DNA of 64,000 nt, from contig NZ_WIQK01000001.1 in the NCBI RefSeq assembly GCF_015732155.1, forward strand, positions 468,501-532,500, in the 5' to 3' direction. Shown here in pieces: positions 62,297 through 64,000 of the stretch. Made by a program: the position numbers and the translations under genes. Each line of letters begins with the position of its first letter. Position 1 is the first letter of the stretch. The notes beneath the pieces are model-generated. The model had not been told where the DNA came from. It saw only the letters and a program-made list of their open reading frames with translations, and did not search any database. This DNA is from Pectinatus sottacetonis (GTDB taxonomy: Bacteria > Bacillota > Negativicutes > Selenomonadales > Selenomonadaceae).

Positions 62297-62306
62297 TAAA
62301 AACTTA

Positions 62307-62437
62307 AGGGAGCTGCCGCATTAATGACATTAATTTCATAAAATGCTAAACATCTCAAAACTCTTATAAGCAGACTGGGATAATATACTGCATATTTATG
62401 ACTAAAAATGTTCGTGGGCGACAGCTCCCTGGTTTTT
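62307..62437 (+). ncRNA. Long-range hairpin of about 125 bases behind pdxT
   Basis: AGGGAGCTGCCGC (62307-62319) pairs with GCGACAGCTCCCT (62418-62430) with a single mismatch, closing a 98-base internal region that has no reading frame. GGTTTTTACT follows. It may be a structured terminator, an attenuated sRNA, or the footprint of a small mobile element with inverted ends. The 62440-62583 region behind it contains an open minus-strand stretch without start, similar to no known protein. Confidence 0.45.
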
Positions 62438-62583
62438 ACTGCCTATTAATTAAACAAGATACATACTCTGTTCTGATATCTCCCATTAGTGGCCATGGTA
62501 TATCTTTATTAGTGTGGTGATAAATCAATCGTGCTGTTTTTAGAACCACATTATTTTCTCCATATTTTTTAATACATATAACT

Positions 62584-63966
62584 TTACTGCTTAGTAAGCG
62601 TAAACTGACCAATACTTTTAGGAAGCAAAAACACTTCACATACAGGTGGAATCATTAATAATCCAAGAAATATAAATCCTAATTTATAAGCTACACTGAT
62701 AGAAACAATTATCTGTAAAAGATTAATAACCACAGTGATAAGGGATATCCCCAAGCCTTGTGATAATGTCTGGATAACAGCATTCAGGGTGTTAGCACTA
62801 TTTCTGTCTTCTGGACTAACTTCAGAAAAACATAAGCCACTGTAATTAGTTAAAGCCAATGAACGACCTGCCCCTGAAATCACTGCAAGTACTATTATAT
62901 ACCCGGCAATAGTATCATTAGTGATAAATGCCAAAGCTATCGAAGTAATAAATATCATTCCAAATGAAACTAACAGGGAACTCCGATAACCAATCCTACG
63001 AATAATAAAGTTTGTAAAAGGTTTTATGCCTATATTTCCGATAAAAATAAACAAAACATAACTGCCTGCTTTTATGGCAGACCAATGAAAGATCGTCTGC
63101 AAAAAAATAGTAAGAATATATGGCAGTGCTCCGACACACAGCCATAAAACAGAGCCACTCGTCTGGCAAATCCTAAAAGAAGTTATCTTCAGTGCATTGA
63201 CAGAAAACAAGGGAACAGATGTTTTTTGCAAGTGCCTGTAAACAATAAAGCCCAATACTATACCTGCTATAACCAGGCCTAAAGCTGCATACCAATAATT
63301 TCTGCCATGTGTAGCCAGCTCTGCCCCTAATAATATTATACCAGATGAAACAGCAATTTCTATAAAACCTAAAAGGTCAAAACCAGTTTGGGAATTTACT
63401 TCATCAGCATCAATTAATACAATTCCCAGCAAAATTATCACCAATCCTATAGGAATATTAATAAGGAATATCCACTGCCAACTCCAGTATGTAATAATGA
63501 AGCCTCCTACCAGAGGTGCTATTACCGGTGCTATCAACGCCGGCCATATAAGATAACTCACCATTTCCAATAATCTTGCTGTCGGTGCTTTTTCTAATAC
63601 TATCAATCGCGCTGTTGGCAGCATAAGCGAGCTGGATATTCCCTGGATAATTCTAGTCAGCAATAAAAAACAAAAATTGGGAGCCACAGCATTAGCCAGT
63701 GAACTTAAAGTAAAAATAAACACAGCAGCAAGCCAGATCTTTTTCTTGCCAAATTGGCTTACCATCCATGCACTTAGTGGAATAAAAATAGCCGATGTAA
63801 TTAAATAAGCACTTATAAGCAACGAAACCGTAGCCATACTCATATTAAAATACTGTGCCATTCTCGGCAGGGCAGTAATCACTATTGTTCCATCCAGCAT
63901 TGCCATAAAAAGACTGGCCGCCATCAATAAAGCTGTTTTTATTTCTTTCGGAATCATATTTAACAA
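62584..63966 (-). CDS. MFS transporter of the DHA2 (EmrB/QacA) type
   Basis: A 460-residue membrane protein with about 13-14 helices. It opens with LMAASLFMAMLDGTIVITALPRMAQYF, the DHA2 motif D1-like LDGTIVxxALP. Motif A-like WMVSQFGKKKIWLAAV, motif C-like WPALIAPVIAPLVGGFI and the WSWQWIFLINIPIG block follow. It should export drugs by proton antiport. TTG at 63966 lies 7 bases behind AGGAGG; an ATG at 63957 is the alternative. No regulator is seen within the window. Confidence 0.88.
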   Translation of the reverse strand: MLNMIPKEIKTALLMAASLFMAMLDGTIVITALPRMAQYFNMSMATVSLLISAYLITSAIFIPLSAWMVSQFGKKKIWLAAVFIFTLSSLANAVAPNFCFLLLTRIIQGISSSLMLPTARLIVLEKAPTARLLEMVSYLIWPALIAPVIAPLVGGFIITYWSWQWIFLINIPIGLVIILLGIVLIDADEVNSQTGFDLLGFIEIAVSSGIILLGAELATHGRNYWYAALGLVIAGIVLGFIVYRHLQKTSVPLFSVNALKITSFRICQTSGSVLWLCVGALPYILTIFLQTIFHWSAIKAGSYVLFIFIGNIGIKPFTNFIIRRIGYRSSLLVSFGMIFITSIALAFITNDTIAGYIIVLAVISGAGRSLALTNYSGLCFSEVSPEDRNSANTLNAVIQTLSQGLGISLITVVINLLQIIVSISVAYKLGFIFLGLLMIPPVCEVFLLPKSIGQFTLTKQ

Positions 63967-64000
63967 ATTAAGAACCTCCTGATAATAATTATTGATTTCT

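Noticed and set aside
62436-62639. Minus-strand frame of 67 codons
   Set aside because: Its start lies inside the MFS gene in another frame and it has no ribosome binding site; the part behind the MFS gene is an open stretch without known similarity.
1-64000. CRISPR arrays, rRNA and tRNA genes
   Set aside because: No regularly spaced repeats, rRNA-like stretches or tRNA cloverleaf sequences were noticed while reading; short hairpins and repeats found were of other kinds.

Overview
The window looks like accessory DNA from an anaerobic Firmicute. A gut member of the Negativicutes (Selenomonas, Mitsuokella or Megamonas type) fits best, but this is a low-confidence inference from gene content: a class II hybrid cluster protein, PdxST, a bacterial polygalacturonase, clostridial-type phage genes and several insertion sequence families. 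No rRNA, tRNA or CRISPR array was seen. Base composition is mosaic. The left 27 kb looks moderately GC-rich and the right part is AT-rich, so several DNA sources have been joined.

Region by region. (1) 1-1476: a fragment of a phage-like module (a 'virulence-related' protein, DUF4314 and a frameshifted small gene) closed by a terminator. (2) 1618-11220: a probable single transcription unit with a promoter and palindromic operator. It encodes an HlyD/ABC-2 exporter (YbhGFSR-like), a ferredoxin, a TetR regulator, a methyltransferase, a small monooxygenase-fold protein, a hemerythrin and the hybrid cluster protein Hcp. Together these suggest efflux plus nitrosative or redox stress defence. (3) 11264-17474: a pile of insertion sequences. 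A truncated IS3-type element abuts a second IS3-type element, which is split by an IS4-type element, which is itself split by an IS66 element. The target duplications of the two inner insertions can be read. (4) 17483-26970: a reduced phage or integrative element with DUF2800, DUF2815, an HNH endonuclease, a family A DNA polymerase and a serine recombinase module. It carries two copies of a hairpin that may be the DUF2800 RNA motif.

(5) 27,000-39,300: a defence-like island. It holds an AbiEi/AbiEii toxin-antitoxin pair with a visible operator, an HNH_5 protein, a DUF4268 nuclease-like protein, RhuM proteins, and a restriction-modification-like set (nuclease-like protein, beta-class methyltransferase, and a 991-residue helicase with a possible C-terminal nuclease). 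The 9 kb from 29981 to 39297 is flanked by two diverged relics that look like the 3' end of the rRNA methyltransferase gene rumA (rlmCD), a known integration site. (6) 39494-44290: a group IIC intron directly downstream of a hairpin, an IS66 remnant, a Fic/XRE pair and an IS3 remnant. (7) 44321-55300: a second AbiE-like locus with a toxin lacking its catalytic N-terminus, DJ-1/PfpI proteins with their regulators, an MFS transporter, a tiny type I toxin-like peptide, a chloramphenicol acetyltransferase-like gene with a short leader, a glutaredoxin, and several gene relics.

(8) 55667-59124: a family 28 glycoside hydrolase gene interrupted by what I read as an IStron. This element begins with a group I intron, carries tnpB and ends in an IS605-type right end. 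It sits exactly behind a TTGAT motif, and removing it restores the reading frame. This is the most interesting object in the window. (9) 59284-64000: the vitamin B6 locus (pdxR divergent from pdxST), a long-range hairpin, and a 14-helix type MFS transporter.
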